Of a stretch of 15,327 nt of DNA, positions 9,801-15,325 are shown piece after piece. The position numbers were made by a program, and so were the translations under genes. Where the stretch lies: assembly GCA_015485845.1 (NCBI GenBank), contig WFSU01000200.1, positions 1 through 15,327 on the forward strand, in the 5' to 3' direction. This stretch comes from Nitratifractor sp. GTDB taxonomy: Bacteria; Campylobacterota; Campylobacteria; Campylobacterales; Sulfurovaceae. How positions within the stretch are numbered: position 1 is the stretch's first letter; every line of letters begins with the position of its first letter. A model generated the notes under the pieces. It saw only the letters and a list, made by a program, of their open reading frames with translations. It had not been told where the DNA came from and made no database searches.

Positions 9801-9896
9801 TCGTAATGGCAAGGATATGGTTGCAGAAGCACCGCTTATTATACTCACTAGTGCCGCCGCGCCAAACGCCGCTCTCTTAAACATTGTTCTTTTCAT
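6822..9896 (-). CDS. Secreted surface protein: N-terminal propeller, SdrD B-like domain, two DUF11 domains, C-terminal membrane tail (1024 aa)
   Basis: The start is ATG 9896 (MKRTMFKR), with GGGAG 7 nt upstream. The frame extends 15 codons further upstream but only into the structured leader, so I reject that start. A signal peptide ends near SGASA (about residue 25). Residues about 30-510 are propeller-like (NVYGIALDKDKNIYV, GTVYKID, AYGLAISPLGDKLFF). An SdrD B-like domain at 522-663 has the loop DEDKDGIQDEGEPG and ends VDFGY. Two DUF11 domains follow at 666-815 and 816-965, each with FDLA..KK, VTF.ITVYNQGTV and CDDIDPA. The tail has GGG at 976-978, CDC at 985-987, a hydrophobic segment at about 997-1013 and a charged end (RFLPRDEQQ). 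I infer a cell-surface or matrix protein with calcium-stabilised domains. A predicted c-di-GMP riboswitch precedes it, and the 316-residue gene follows after 36 nt. Confidence 0.9.
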   Translation of the reverse strand: MKRTMFKRAAFGAAALVSIISGASATISLPLRPGYAVHTFGVSPDANNGDDHAVLRIYDTHKHIYRDYNNSAWDAKRPVGDFSQTRTYDDWTIEKLGNVYGIALDKDKNIYVTASANWSPGYTGEGASDTAQVPVRYGEIGGGENNLSAAGTVYKIDGTSGTAEPFAVLPQDEMTITHQVCGRPDTKVIRQTGPGLGNIVYDKFHHQFFVSNFSDGKIYRVAEDGTVLTDTFDTSLGGVTSNGSAYGLAISPLGDKLFFGTIEIGDHSYKPGIFSVALNTDGSFKGHSPMDTGAFESQDARLVDDIPYSQNIGGSGVNDGVWAAFSDLAFTPDGELMAGVRVGCENNFATSYNHGGVVYLLQKNDEGKYNKPSSKTTPSDEQKTTYSNDPVGTNDATERTGHSDKERYDAGSIPLRFKNGGTQNQLDYGPDDGYGGVAVWQDENGTYDLYATSSDISTEIGVHGFMQFDGNFTITDQAALDRAAGFKAVKSSITKVNNENKKFDYKGIGGDVEVLSVVPVSIGSCVWLDEDKDGIQDEGEPGIGGVKLALQDKAGHTVATTTTNDDCTYEFTGLAEGDYRVCVTGGIPVSDDNTFRYLPTQTLSTGDNNDSENDSNFKDGNCSGYYSLFVGTEPTESGAYRGDGQDDTHNTWGNMTVDFGYVKNVFDLALTKKLLGEGKRKAGDDVTFTITVYNQGTVDATDVTVRDYVPTGLILKSGQSWSEVDHNITTLDIGAIEANASRDVNITFTIDKDYQGTQIVNLAEISKGTNDFNLSDGDSTPGNGACIKGDHNNDPDFNATGCDDIDPAKIIVEQHFDLAIKKQVDAPEGTKFKRGNNVTFVITVYNQGTVTAKNIQIRDIVPDKLTLNDSNWKQNGNDAELKSPIPALKPGKSTIRKIVFKINNNASGKIVNIAEIKSATNDQNLSDNDSVPGSGVCTNDQDNDPDYKDGGCDDIDPAQLKVDTPHNVSADTDTSGGGNEADPDCDCTDGNAADAMSSFALLLMLLGTLAVAMRFLPRDEQQAA
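7002..7901 (-). repeat. Tandem DUF11 repeat inside the 1024-aa protein (period 150 residues)
   Basis: The two units, 7452-7901 and 7002-7451, begin FDLALTKK and FDLAIKKQ exactly 150 codons apart. Each contains TVYNQGTV, IVNLAEI or IVNIAEI, a SD.DS.PG.G stretch and a CDDIDPA end. Each has one cysteine in the middle and one near the end, which may pair. DUF11 repeats are usual stalk elements of bacterial surface proteins. Confidence 0.85.
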
Positions 9897-9926
9897 GATT
9901 AATCTCCCAATTAAAGCGAAAAAATA

Positions 9927-10003
9927 GTACAACCCGGCCATCTTCGCCCGATAACGAAGACCCGTAAGCTTTCCGCCCTGATCTCACGAGCAGTTTGGCT
10001 TTT
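9927..10003 (-). promoter_or_regulatory. Predicted cyclic di-GMP-I (GEMM-I) riboswitch, copy 2
   Basis: This has the same layout as the leader at 5585-5672. AAAAGCCAAA is followed by a stem CUG.UC/GA.CAG capped by GUGA (GNRA). Then come GGCGGAAAGCUUACGGGUCUUCG, an 8-nt loop, CGAAGAUGGCCGGGUUG and UAC. The helix GUCUUCG/CGAAGAU is perfect apart from an end G-U, while its counterpart in copy 1 has a different sequence, so pairing is kept while bases change. The outer P1 stem is not obvious here. A U-rich run (UAUUUUUU) follows directly, then GGGAG and the ATG at 9896. Confidence 0.85.
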
Positions 10004-10034
10004 CACGAGTGAATGTTAACATAGCCAACCTTGT

Positions 10035-10040
10035 TCTATA
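10035..10040 (-). promoter_or_regulatory. Candidate -10 box upstream of riboswitch copy 2
   Basis: TATAGA on the minus strand lies about 30 nt upstream of the conserved riboswitch core, in a very AT-rich stretch (10021-10100). No good -35 hexamer is visible. Weak -35 boxes are common in Campylobacterota, where AT-rich upstream DNA substitutes. This is a low-confidence call made to account for the leader having its own transcript. Confidence 0.3.
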
Positions 10041-10093
10041 CTTAAAAATATTAAAAATTATCGTAAAAAATATTATTATAATGGTAAAAAATA

Positions 10094-11965
10094 TTAAAAT
10101 GAACTTATTGGTGTGAATCTCGGCCCGACCGTACAGGGCCAGATTTTAATAATCGGATTGCCATCCTCACCGATACGCGTGTCTGCCCAACAATACTCAT
10201 GCCCCTCACGTGCATCATTACGAATACGGGGGATATACCACAACACCGGATGTCCGTTCCGGATCGACTCTCCATTGAGATAGGACTCCGGCCCGTCCTG
10301 ATCCAGTCGACAACACGATCCAAGGGTCAGCATATCACGGTCTCCTTCGTTTTCCTTGAATTGCGTCACAAAAAGGTGGGCATTGTCTCCCCGACTGTTG
10401 TCACCAAACTGCCCATGATTGGGTTCGAGATAATAGCCCCGCTTCGGATCCGATGCTGCCGTGATCTTATACGGATATTTCTTCTTCACTTTGGCTTCAC
10501 TGCCACGGACGTGTTCTTCTCCTTCCTGTGTCCACTGTTTCCATCCATTATCATAAGCATAAAATGACTCATGAGCATCCACAGCCATATCGATTCGCAT
10601 CACCGGACGGTAGATCGCATTGTCCCCGCAGCCTCGTCCTTTATTGACCCCCACGACTCGAAAAGATCCGTCATGGTAAAATTCAAATCGATTCTCGTAA
10701 CGGTAGTTGCACGCCATCGGCCACTTAGGATTGCGAAAATCCTGCGTGAGCATGAAACCGTTTCCATCATGGAGAGGACGCACCTGCGGGCCGTTGAACG
10801 CCAGTACCACTGATGTGGAAAACATCGGACACCCCATCGCATCATTGTATCCAAAGGCATACCGACCCCCTTCGCCCCGGACATACTCCACACGGCGCCC
10901 CTCAATATACGTCTCAGTCGATGTATCGAGGCTCTCACCCCCACCCTCCTGCTGGTATGCTACATGCCAGTCGACGATCTTGGCCGAGTGGAGCACCGGC
11001 TTGTCATGAAACTGCACATCGCGAATCTCCAGACCATCCGAAGCCGTCAAACGGTAGATGATTTTCCATCCGTCGCGCTCGAGAATCGTGTCTCTCTGAC
11101 AATACTTCTCCATGATATAGCGGTTTTCGAGGCTCCGCTCGGAGATACACGCCGGTGTCGTGGTCTTGCCAAGCCCCGCCCATTTGGCAGCGGCAAGGCG
11201 CAGCTGGGTCAGATCGATCACCGCCCACAACGCCCGCTCCTTCTCATGATCGGCAAACGTCGGGGCGACACAAAGATGGGCTGTATTTTCACAGGGGGAC
11301 TCTTTCATACTCCCCCGGACATTGGCCATCGTGATATCTTTCCGTGACGGGAGACGCCCCAGCTCCTCTTTGACCTCCGGAGCATTCAGTGCAATCGCTT
11401 CGGCCACTTTTTTGAGGCGGTAGCTGATGTCCGGCTGGGCGTTGGGAAAATAATCGACCGACAACACTTTCCCAGCCTCCGTATCAACGATCGCCCGGGT
11501 CGTGGCATTGGTGACAAAATTGTATTTTTCGGCTTGATAACATGGGTGAGATCGGCAAATGACTTGTGCCGCTTTATCAAGAGAAGCTACCGGCGCCGGA
11601 ACGATCCGCATCATGTCGTTATGCATCTGCTTGTCACCGGATCGGGTGTCTTTAAGAAAAGCAGCGTCTTTCAGGAGCAAAGCTTGAGCTTTTTTGCCGC
11701 CGGCATCCAGTTCACTCCCATCCAGCGGCAAAAACCCTTCCCCTTGTGCGATACTTTTCTTCAAATCCGACAGGTACGCCTGTACTTCCGGTACATTCCG
11801 ATAGGTTGCCGGATCGTACTGCGGTAAAATAATCTCCTCGGAAGCAACGGCCTTAGCCGAAGAAGCAGGTTGAGAAGCTGAGTGTTGTGGGAGAAACCAA
11901 TACACTGCCAGCCCCACTGTCCCGGCAACAAGGATTCCTAAACTTATTTTGACTTCCGTTGTCAT
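10094..11965 (-). CDS. Membrane-anchored copper-amine-oxidase-like protein lacking the copper ligands (623 aa)
   Basis: I place the start at ATG 11965 (MTTEVKIS) because AGAGGA lies 5 nt upstream; the in-frame ATG at 11989 has no such site. Residues 6-25 form one membrane segment, so the bulk should lie outside the cytoplasm. The C-terminal half lines up by eye with the copper amine oxidase catalytic domain. DGLEIRDVQF (from D310) matches the family DGL entry strand. MGCP (C379) lies where LGCDCLG is expected. NYRYENRFEFYHDGS (Y421) matches the NYDY/NYEY motif whose first Tyr becomes the TPQ cofactor. AHLFVTQF (H530) matches ANLWVTPY, and VLWYIPRIRND (574-584) matches VVWYTFGITH. The copper His-x-His pair reads D448-N-A450, and the third His position reads N583, so copper binding looks lost. 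I infer a non-catalytic relative. Family assignment is from remembered motifs only. Confidence 0.6.
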   Translation of the reverse strand: MTTEVKISLGILVAGTVGLAVYWFLPQHSASQPASSAKAVASEEIILPQYDPATYRNVPEVQAYLSDLKKSIAQGEGFLPLDGSELDAGGKKAQALLLKDAAFLKDTRSGDKQMHNDMMRIVPAPVASLDKAAQVICRSHPCYQAEKYNFVTNATTRAIVDTEAGKVLSVDYFPNAQPDISYRLKKVAEAIALNAPEVKEELGRLPSRKDITMANVRGSMKESPCENTAHLCVAPTFADHEKERALWAVIDLTQLRLAAAKWAGLGKTTTPACISERSLENRYIMEKYCQRDTILERDGWKIIYRLTASDGLEIRDVQFHDKPVLHSAKIVDWHVAYQQEGGGESLDTSTETYIEGRRVEYVRGEGGRYAFGYNDAMGCPMFSTSVVLAFNGPQVRPLHDGNGFMLTQDFRNPKWPMACNYRYENRFEFYHDGSFRVVGVNKGRGCGDNAIYRPVMRIDMAVDAHESFYAYDNGWKQWTQEGEEHVRGSEAKVKKKYPYKITAASDPKRGYYLEPNHGQFGDNSRGDNAHLFVTQFKENEGDRDMLTLGSCCRLDQDGPESYLNGESIRNGHPVLWYIPRIRNDAREGHEYCWADTRIGEDGNPIIKIWPCTVGPRFTPISSF

Positions 11966-12004
11966 TTTTCCTCTTTCATTTTTTCTCATACATCTGATTA
12001 TCAG

Positions 12005-12070
12005 GCGGGACTGAAGTCTCCGCTTCCGGGGTCCCCAACGAGTACGCGACTGAAGTCACGTCCCCAATTA
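12005..12070. repeat. Two degenerate hairpin repeats with TGAA loops (REP-like)
   Basis: Copy 1 (12005-12023) can form GCGGGAC-TGAA-GTCTCCGC with one bulge. Copy 2 (12044-12061) can form ACGCGAC-TGAA-GTCACGT with one mismatch. Both share GACTGAAGTC and are followed by TCCCCAA, in copy 1 after a GGGGTCCCC palindrome (12028-12036). A short tandem repeat, CCAATTA twice (12064-12077), adjoins. The region separates the RnfD-like gene from the copper-amine-oxidase-like gene. There is no U-tract, so it is not a standard terminator. Confidence 0.55.
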
Positions 12071-12082
12071 CCAATTACCATT

Positions 12083-12964
12083 TTATCCATCCATCGCAAA
12101 ATAAAAGGGTGGACGACTCTCAATGATCATCACAACACCCACCGCCATGAGCGTAAACAGAGAAGCAATCAGGATTATACGGGTACGATCATGAACAGGG
12201 GTCTCCAACATCGGCACCATCGGCGACAGGACAAACAACACCATAAAAAGATGCTGCACACGAAAGCCATGCCATCGATCCAGCAGAGCTGCCAGCAACG
12301 CCACCGTCGCACCGAAAAATACCTGTTGCCAGGGACGGGAAGGGGTCGTACGGGGATCGGTCAGCATAAAGGCAATGAAAATAATAAACGCAACTGAATA
12401 AAACCGTTCCCAGATCGTCTCGAATGTCAACACCGGATCGTATCCAACCAGCACAAGATATTCCAACACGAGATAACTCACCACAAAAGCCAGGGGAATC
12501 CGCCAGCGTGCTACCCGGATCAGGATGCCGGCTGCGAGCACCATGACCACTATTTCCAGCCATCGCGCGTCTCCCATCTGCCCCAGTACCACGTGTGCCC
12601 GATCGTAAAACAGAAACATTCCCATCATCAAAGCAAAATTCGAGGGATTGAAATAATGACGCGACTCCACCCTAAGCCAATGTTTCTGTACCAACGCCAT
12701 CAGCAAAACAACCCCATAAATCCATCCCGGAGAAGCCACCAGCATCAACACGACCCCCAAAGCGGTGGACAACGCTGAAAATGAAAAATAGGTCACGACC
12801 CGCTGATGAGAAAAGATTAACGCATGTTCTACCACTGCCGCATACACCAGCCATCCGGCCACCGCCATCCAGCCCAGATAAACGTGTGCCGTAGCTTCCC
12901 CGATGACCCACAGAATAAGAAGGGTCAGGAACTGCTGCAACTGAGGGTGCAGGGCACGTGCCAT
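12083..12964 (-). CDS. RnfD/UnbU-like polytopic inner-membrane protein (293 aa)
   Basis: I choose ATG 12964 (MARALHPQ), 10 nt after the stop of the response regulator; the ribosome binding site is poor, so an upstream start overlapping that gene is possible. The protein has roughly eight or nine hydrophobic segments. Two motifs point to the RnfD/NqrB superfamily and its UnbU branch: HYFNPSNFAL (103-112) and MLTDPRTTPS (200-209). In true RnfD/NqrB subunits FMN is attached covalently to a Thr in a D..(S/T)GAT motif. No such motif is visible at the expected place; the only GAT (218-220) lies in a helix after TDPRT and lacks the Asp. No other Rnf genes are in the window, so this is probably a stand-alone paralogue. 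Close spacing suggests an operon with the kinase and regulator, and possibly a partner in their signalling (inference). Confidence 0.75.
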   Translation of the reverse strand: MARALHPQLQQFLTLLILWVIGEATAHVYLGWMAVAGWLVYAAVVEHALIFSHQRVVTYFSFSALSTALGVVLMLVASPGWIYGVVLLMALVQKHWLRVESRHYFNPSNFALMMGMFLFYDRAHVVLGQMGDARWLEIVVMVLAAGILIRVARWRIPLAFVVSYLVLEYLVLVGYDPVLTFETIWERFYSVAFIIFIAFMLTDPRTTPSRPWQQVFFGATVALLAALLDRWHGFRVQHLFMVLFVLSPMVPMLETPVHDRTRIILIASLFTLMAVGVVMIIESRPPFYFAMDG

Positions 12965-12974
12965 GACTGTGGTA

Positions 12975-13706
12975 TCAATCCGTGACGCTGGTGGTGCGGA
13001 GTGCATACCCCATCTTGCTGTGGGACTCAATCGGAAAATCCGGGAGAATCTGACGCACCGAATACACCAGTGTACGCAGAGAAGATTCGGCCAGAACACC
13101 GTCGGGCCATACTTCGTCAATAATGCTGTCGTAGCCGACGATTTGATTGCAATGTATCGCGAGTGTTTCGATCAGTTTGGCCTGTTTCTTATTGAGCCGT
13201 ACCGGCGTATCCTTTCGGTACAGGGTATGCGTTTCCGTATCAAAATTAAACTCCGGTGAAATAATAATTTTGCTTTCTTGAATCACCTTGGCCGGCGTTT
13301 CCGTCTTTTTCTTTTTGTCTTTATCCACATGGAAGCGCTTGTACGCGATCCCCATGGCCACTTCGACATCTTTGGCACTGAAGGGCTTGGTAATGAAACC
13401 GTACGGGGAGAGCTCCATCACTTCCTCCAGCGTTTCCCCATCACTGTATGCCGAGATAAAAACAATCGGGATATCGTATTGCTGGAGGATACTTCGGGAG
13501 AATTGAATCCCGTCTTCGGGGCCTTTGATGTTGATGTCCATCAGGATCATTTCGCATGAGCCTTTCGTGATAGCAGCGCGGGCATCGGCGGCATTGTCAT
13601 AGCATCCTACCACTTCGACACCAAAACTTTTCAATATATTCTGGATATGTCGCTGCGAAAGCAACTCATCTTCGACAATCATGACTTTGGATGGCAACAT
13701 CATCAT
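12975..13706 (-). CDS. Two-component response regulator, REC plus OmpR/PhoB-type winged helix (243 aa)
   Basis: ATG 13706 is preceded by GGGGAG at 7 nt; ATGs at 13703 and 13700 are alternatives and change little. The REC domain (about 7-122) has the acidic pair E12/D13, the phospho-acceptor D57 (LMDINIKG), the switch Ser85 (FISAYSD) and the conserved K107 (ITKPFS). A lysine-rich linker (about 128-136) leads to a winged-helix DNA-binding domain (about 148-238), with the recognition helix near 207-221 (ESSLRTLVYSVRQIL) and W200. It begins 4 nt after the kinase stop, so it is almost certainly translated with it as its cognate partner. Its DNA target is not known; the inverted repeat at 15299-15325 is one candidate. 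Confidence 0.95.
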   Translation of the reverse strand: MMMLPSKVMIVEDELLSQRHIQNILKSFGVEVVGCYDNAADARAAITKGSCEMILMDINIKGPEDGIQFSRSILQQYDIPIVFISAYSDGETLEEVMELSPYGFITKPFSAKDVEVAMGIAYKRFHVDKDKKKKTETPAKVIQESKIIISPEFNFDTETHTLYRKDTPVRLNKKQAKLIETLAIHCNQIVGYDSIIDEVWPDGVLAESSLRTLVYSVRQILPDFPIESHSKMGYALRTTSVTD

Positions 13707-13710
13707 CCTG

Positions 13711-14502
13711 CTACTCCCCTCGTGCGAACATTACAACAATCGATACACCGTATTCACTGTTGACGGTGACCGAGCTCTCATTCAAAAATGCCGCCATATC
13801 CTCAATCATCGACACGCCAAGGGTATCATCCCCCAACGTAGACGGATCATACCCTTTGCCGAAATCCTGAACATGCAGCATGCACTTCTCCTCTTGAAGT
13901 GTGAGCGTGACATCTATTGTACCATTAAAATCATCATAAGCATATTTGATGGCATTGGAAACCGCTTCGTTGACGATCAAACCTACATTCAATGCCTGTT
14001 GCATATCCAATTCACACTCGCTGATCAGTGCATGAATTTCGTTGGAGGTCATGAGCTGGAGATTGTGTATGATTGACCCAAGGTACTCCTGCATGCCGAT
14101 CATTTTACGTGATTTCTCATCATAGAGATTCTGATGAAGGTAACTCATCGCTTTGATGCGGTCAACATGATTCTGAAACATTTGTTTGTATTTGGGATCG
14201 TGGACTTTAAATGACTGCGTTTCAAGCAGTCCCATCATCACCTGCATGTTGTTTTTAATGCGATGGTGCATTTCCCGGAGAAGGAACGTTTTTTCACTCT
14301 GACTCTCTTTGAGGTTTTGTTGGCAACGCAGGTTGGCTTGTTCTGTTCGGAACAAGAGAAAGAGTATTCCGAGGGAAAGAAGGAGAGGCAACCCTATATA
14401 GAGTGCCATCACCCCGGGAAAAATCAAACATAAAACCCACGTCGAAATCATCCCCAATGCAACGATCAAAGTCAAACGGTAACTCTGTAAAACAGCTCCC
14501 AT
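13711..14502 (-). CDS. HisKA_2-family sensor histidine kinase with two membrane segments and almost no extracytoplasmic loop (263 aa)
   Basis: I choose ATG 14502 (MGAVLQSY) because GGGAG lies 8 nt upstream. The in-frame ATG at 14580 sits inside the terminator hairpin of the preceding gene and lacks a ribosome site. Membrane segments lie at about 11-29 and 33-51 with only a few residues between them, so there is no periplasmic sensor domain. The H-box LLREMHHRIKNNMQ puts the phospho-acceptor at H80 and is characteristic of HisKA_2. The ATPase domain shows the N-box NEAVSNAIKYAY (179-190) and a G1 motif DFGKGY (213-218). The response regulator follows after 4 nt. With no sensor domain, the input is probably membrane state or a membrane partner; the RnfD-like protein two genes downstream is a candidate (inference). 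Confidence 0.92.
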   Translation of the reverse strand: MGAVLQSYRLTLIVALGMISTWVLCLIFPGVMALYIGLPLLLSLGILFLLFRTEQANLRCQQNLKESQSEKTFLLREMHHRIKNNMQVMMGLLETQSFKVHDPKYKQMFQNHVDRIKAMSYLHQNLYDEKSRKMIGMQEYLGSIIHNLQLMTSNEIHALISECELDMQQALNVGLIVNEAVSNAIKYAYDDFNGTIDVTLTLQEEKCMLHVQDFGKGYDPSTLGDDTLGVSMIEDMAAFLNESSVTVNSEYGVSIVVMFARGE

Positions 14503-14528
14503 TTTTACAACTCCCATGTCCATACGAT

Positions 14529-14534
14529 ATTGTA
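14529..14534 (-). promoter_or_regulatory. Candidate -10 box for the kinase operon
   Basis: TACAAT on the minus strand lies 26 nt before the kinase ATG, just after the terminator of the preceding gene. No recognisable -35 hexamer sits 16-18 nt upstream. A promoter is needed here because the terminator separates the operon from the upstream gene. Confidence 0.35.
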
Positions 14535-14558
14535 CCATCAACGTGGTTCTCTGGAGGT

Positions 14559-14585
14559 AAAAAGGCAGGCAATAAACCACCTGCC
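14559..14585 (-). terminator. Rho-independent terminator after the outer-membrane protein gene
   Basis: On the minus strand GGCAGG (14580-14585) pairs perfectly with CCTGCC (14564-14569) across a 10-nt loop and is followed at once by TTTTT (14559-14563). It begins about 25 nt after the stop codon of the outer-membrane gene. It insulates the kinase operon. Confidence 0.85.
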
Positions 14586-14610
14586 ACGAAAGCCGCCTCG
14601 GGTCATCCCG

Positions 14611-15231
14611 TTAGAAATCGTAGGTGATACCTGCCGATACGACGTTGACGTTGGTATTCTGAGGAGAATCTTTGTACGCAAGGTTCTGCCAGTCGGCAAA
14701 CAGCCCCCAGCCTTCCTCTTCATCCCCTTGAATCCCCTGATCACCGGACAAATCATACTCGATACCGGCGCCAAAGCTGAAACCGTTCTTTTTGAAATCC
14801 TTTGAGCCACCTTTCTTATTCTTGTTCTGGGTGCATAGCGCTTCTGTGTGGCCAAATCCAGCCAATCCATAAACATTCATCAGTGGCGTAACATGATATT
14901 GCGGTTTCAAAAATATACCGTAATGGGTCACCTTGCTGTTGGTAATGGCCAGACTGTTCTGAAGTGCCCTGGCTTCTACCCCGAAAAAGGGATTAAAATC
15001 GTACCCCACACGTATCGTTTCACCAAATGATGACTCTTTGATAAGTTTGGTTCGGTCGCAGGGACAATTACGACTTGCCCCCACCCAACTAGCTCCTATC
15101 CCTACATAAAAGGGATTGGGAATATCAACAGGAACCACGTCGGACTCGACGGGTTCATAATTTTTTCCGGCCATTGCATGACTGCTGGCAAGCAACGCTG
15201 ACAGAGCAACTACACTCAACAACTTTTTCAT
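14611..15231 (-). CDS. Outer-membrane beta-barrel protein (porin-like, 206 aa)
   Basis: ATG 15231 is preceded by AAGGA at 6 nt, which makes it preferable to the in-frame ATG at 15258. A typical signal peptide (MKKLLSVVALSALLASSHAMA) ends at residue 21. The mature protein has alternating strands: FYVGIGASWVG, ETIRVGYDF, FFGVEARAL, YGIFLKPQYHV, NVYGLAGFGHTE, GFSFGAGIEYDL and WGLFADWQNLAY. The C-terminal VSAGITYDF ends in Phe, the signal recognised by the BAM assembly machinery. About eight strands fit the small OmpA-like or OmpW-like barrel class. Cysteines at 56 and 58 (CPC) and 133 are unusual for such barrels and may form a disulfide between loops. It has its own terminator, so it is probably monocistronic. 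The function (pore, adhesion or structural) is not visible. Confidence 0.85.
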   Translation of the reverse strand: MKKLLSVVALSALLASSHAMAGKNYEPVESDVVPVDIPNPFYVGIGASWVGASRNCPCDRTKLIKESSFGETIRVGYDFNPFFGVEARALQNSLAITNSKVTHYGIFLKPQYHVTPLMNVYGLAGFGHTEALCTQNKNKKGGSKDFKKNGFSFGAGIEYDLSGDQGIQGDEEEGWGLFADWQNLAYKDSPQNTNVNVVSAGITYDF

Positions 15232-15298
15232 TGCATTTCCTTTAGATTGAAATCTCACCCTGCAATCGTAACTTAATATTCTTTAGCATAAACTTAAA

Positions 15299-15325
15299 AT
15301 TAATGAATATCAGATATTAATTAAT
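15299..15325. promoter_or_regulatory. 27-bp imperfect inverted repeat upstream of the outer-membrane protein gene (operator candidate)
   Basis: ATTAATGAATATC and GATATTAATTAAT are inverted repeats around one central base, with 12 of 13 positions complementary. It lies about 68-94 nt upstream of the ATG. A possible -10 box TATTAA (15273-15278) lies between, so the repeat would sit near or just upstream of the -35 region. It is entirely AT-rich with no U-tract in a useful place, so a protein-binding site is more likely than a terminator. Confidence 0.45.

Noticed and set aside
9897..9941. N-terminal extension of the 1024-residue protein to an ATG at 9941
   Set aside because: The extra codons run into the conserved riboswitch leader, and the ATG at 9896 has a proper ribosome site and starts a normal signal peptide.
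12083..12964. A true Rnf/Nqr complex subunit with covalent FMN
   Set aside because: No D..(S/T)GAT flavinylation motif is visible at the expected place and no other Rnf or Nqr genes are in the window.
12965..13120. Longer N-terminus of the RnfD-like protein starting at 13120
   Set aside because: It would overlap about 145 nt of the response regulator, including its recognition helix, and adds residues that do not look like a membrane-protein N-terminus.
14503..14580. Longer kinase start at 14580
   Set aside because: That ATG lies in the terminator hairpin of the preceding gene and lacks a ribosome site; the ATG at 14502 has GGGAG at good spacing.
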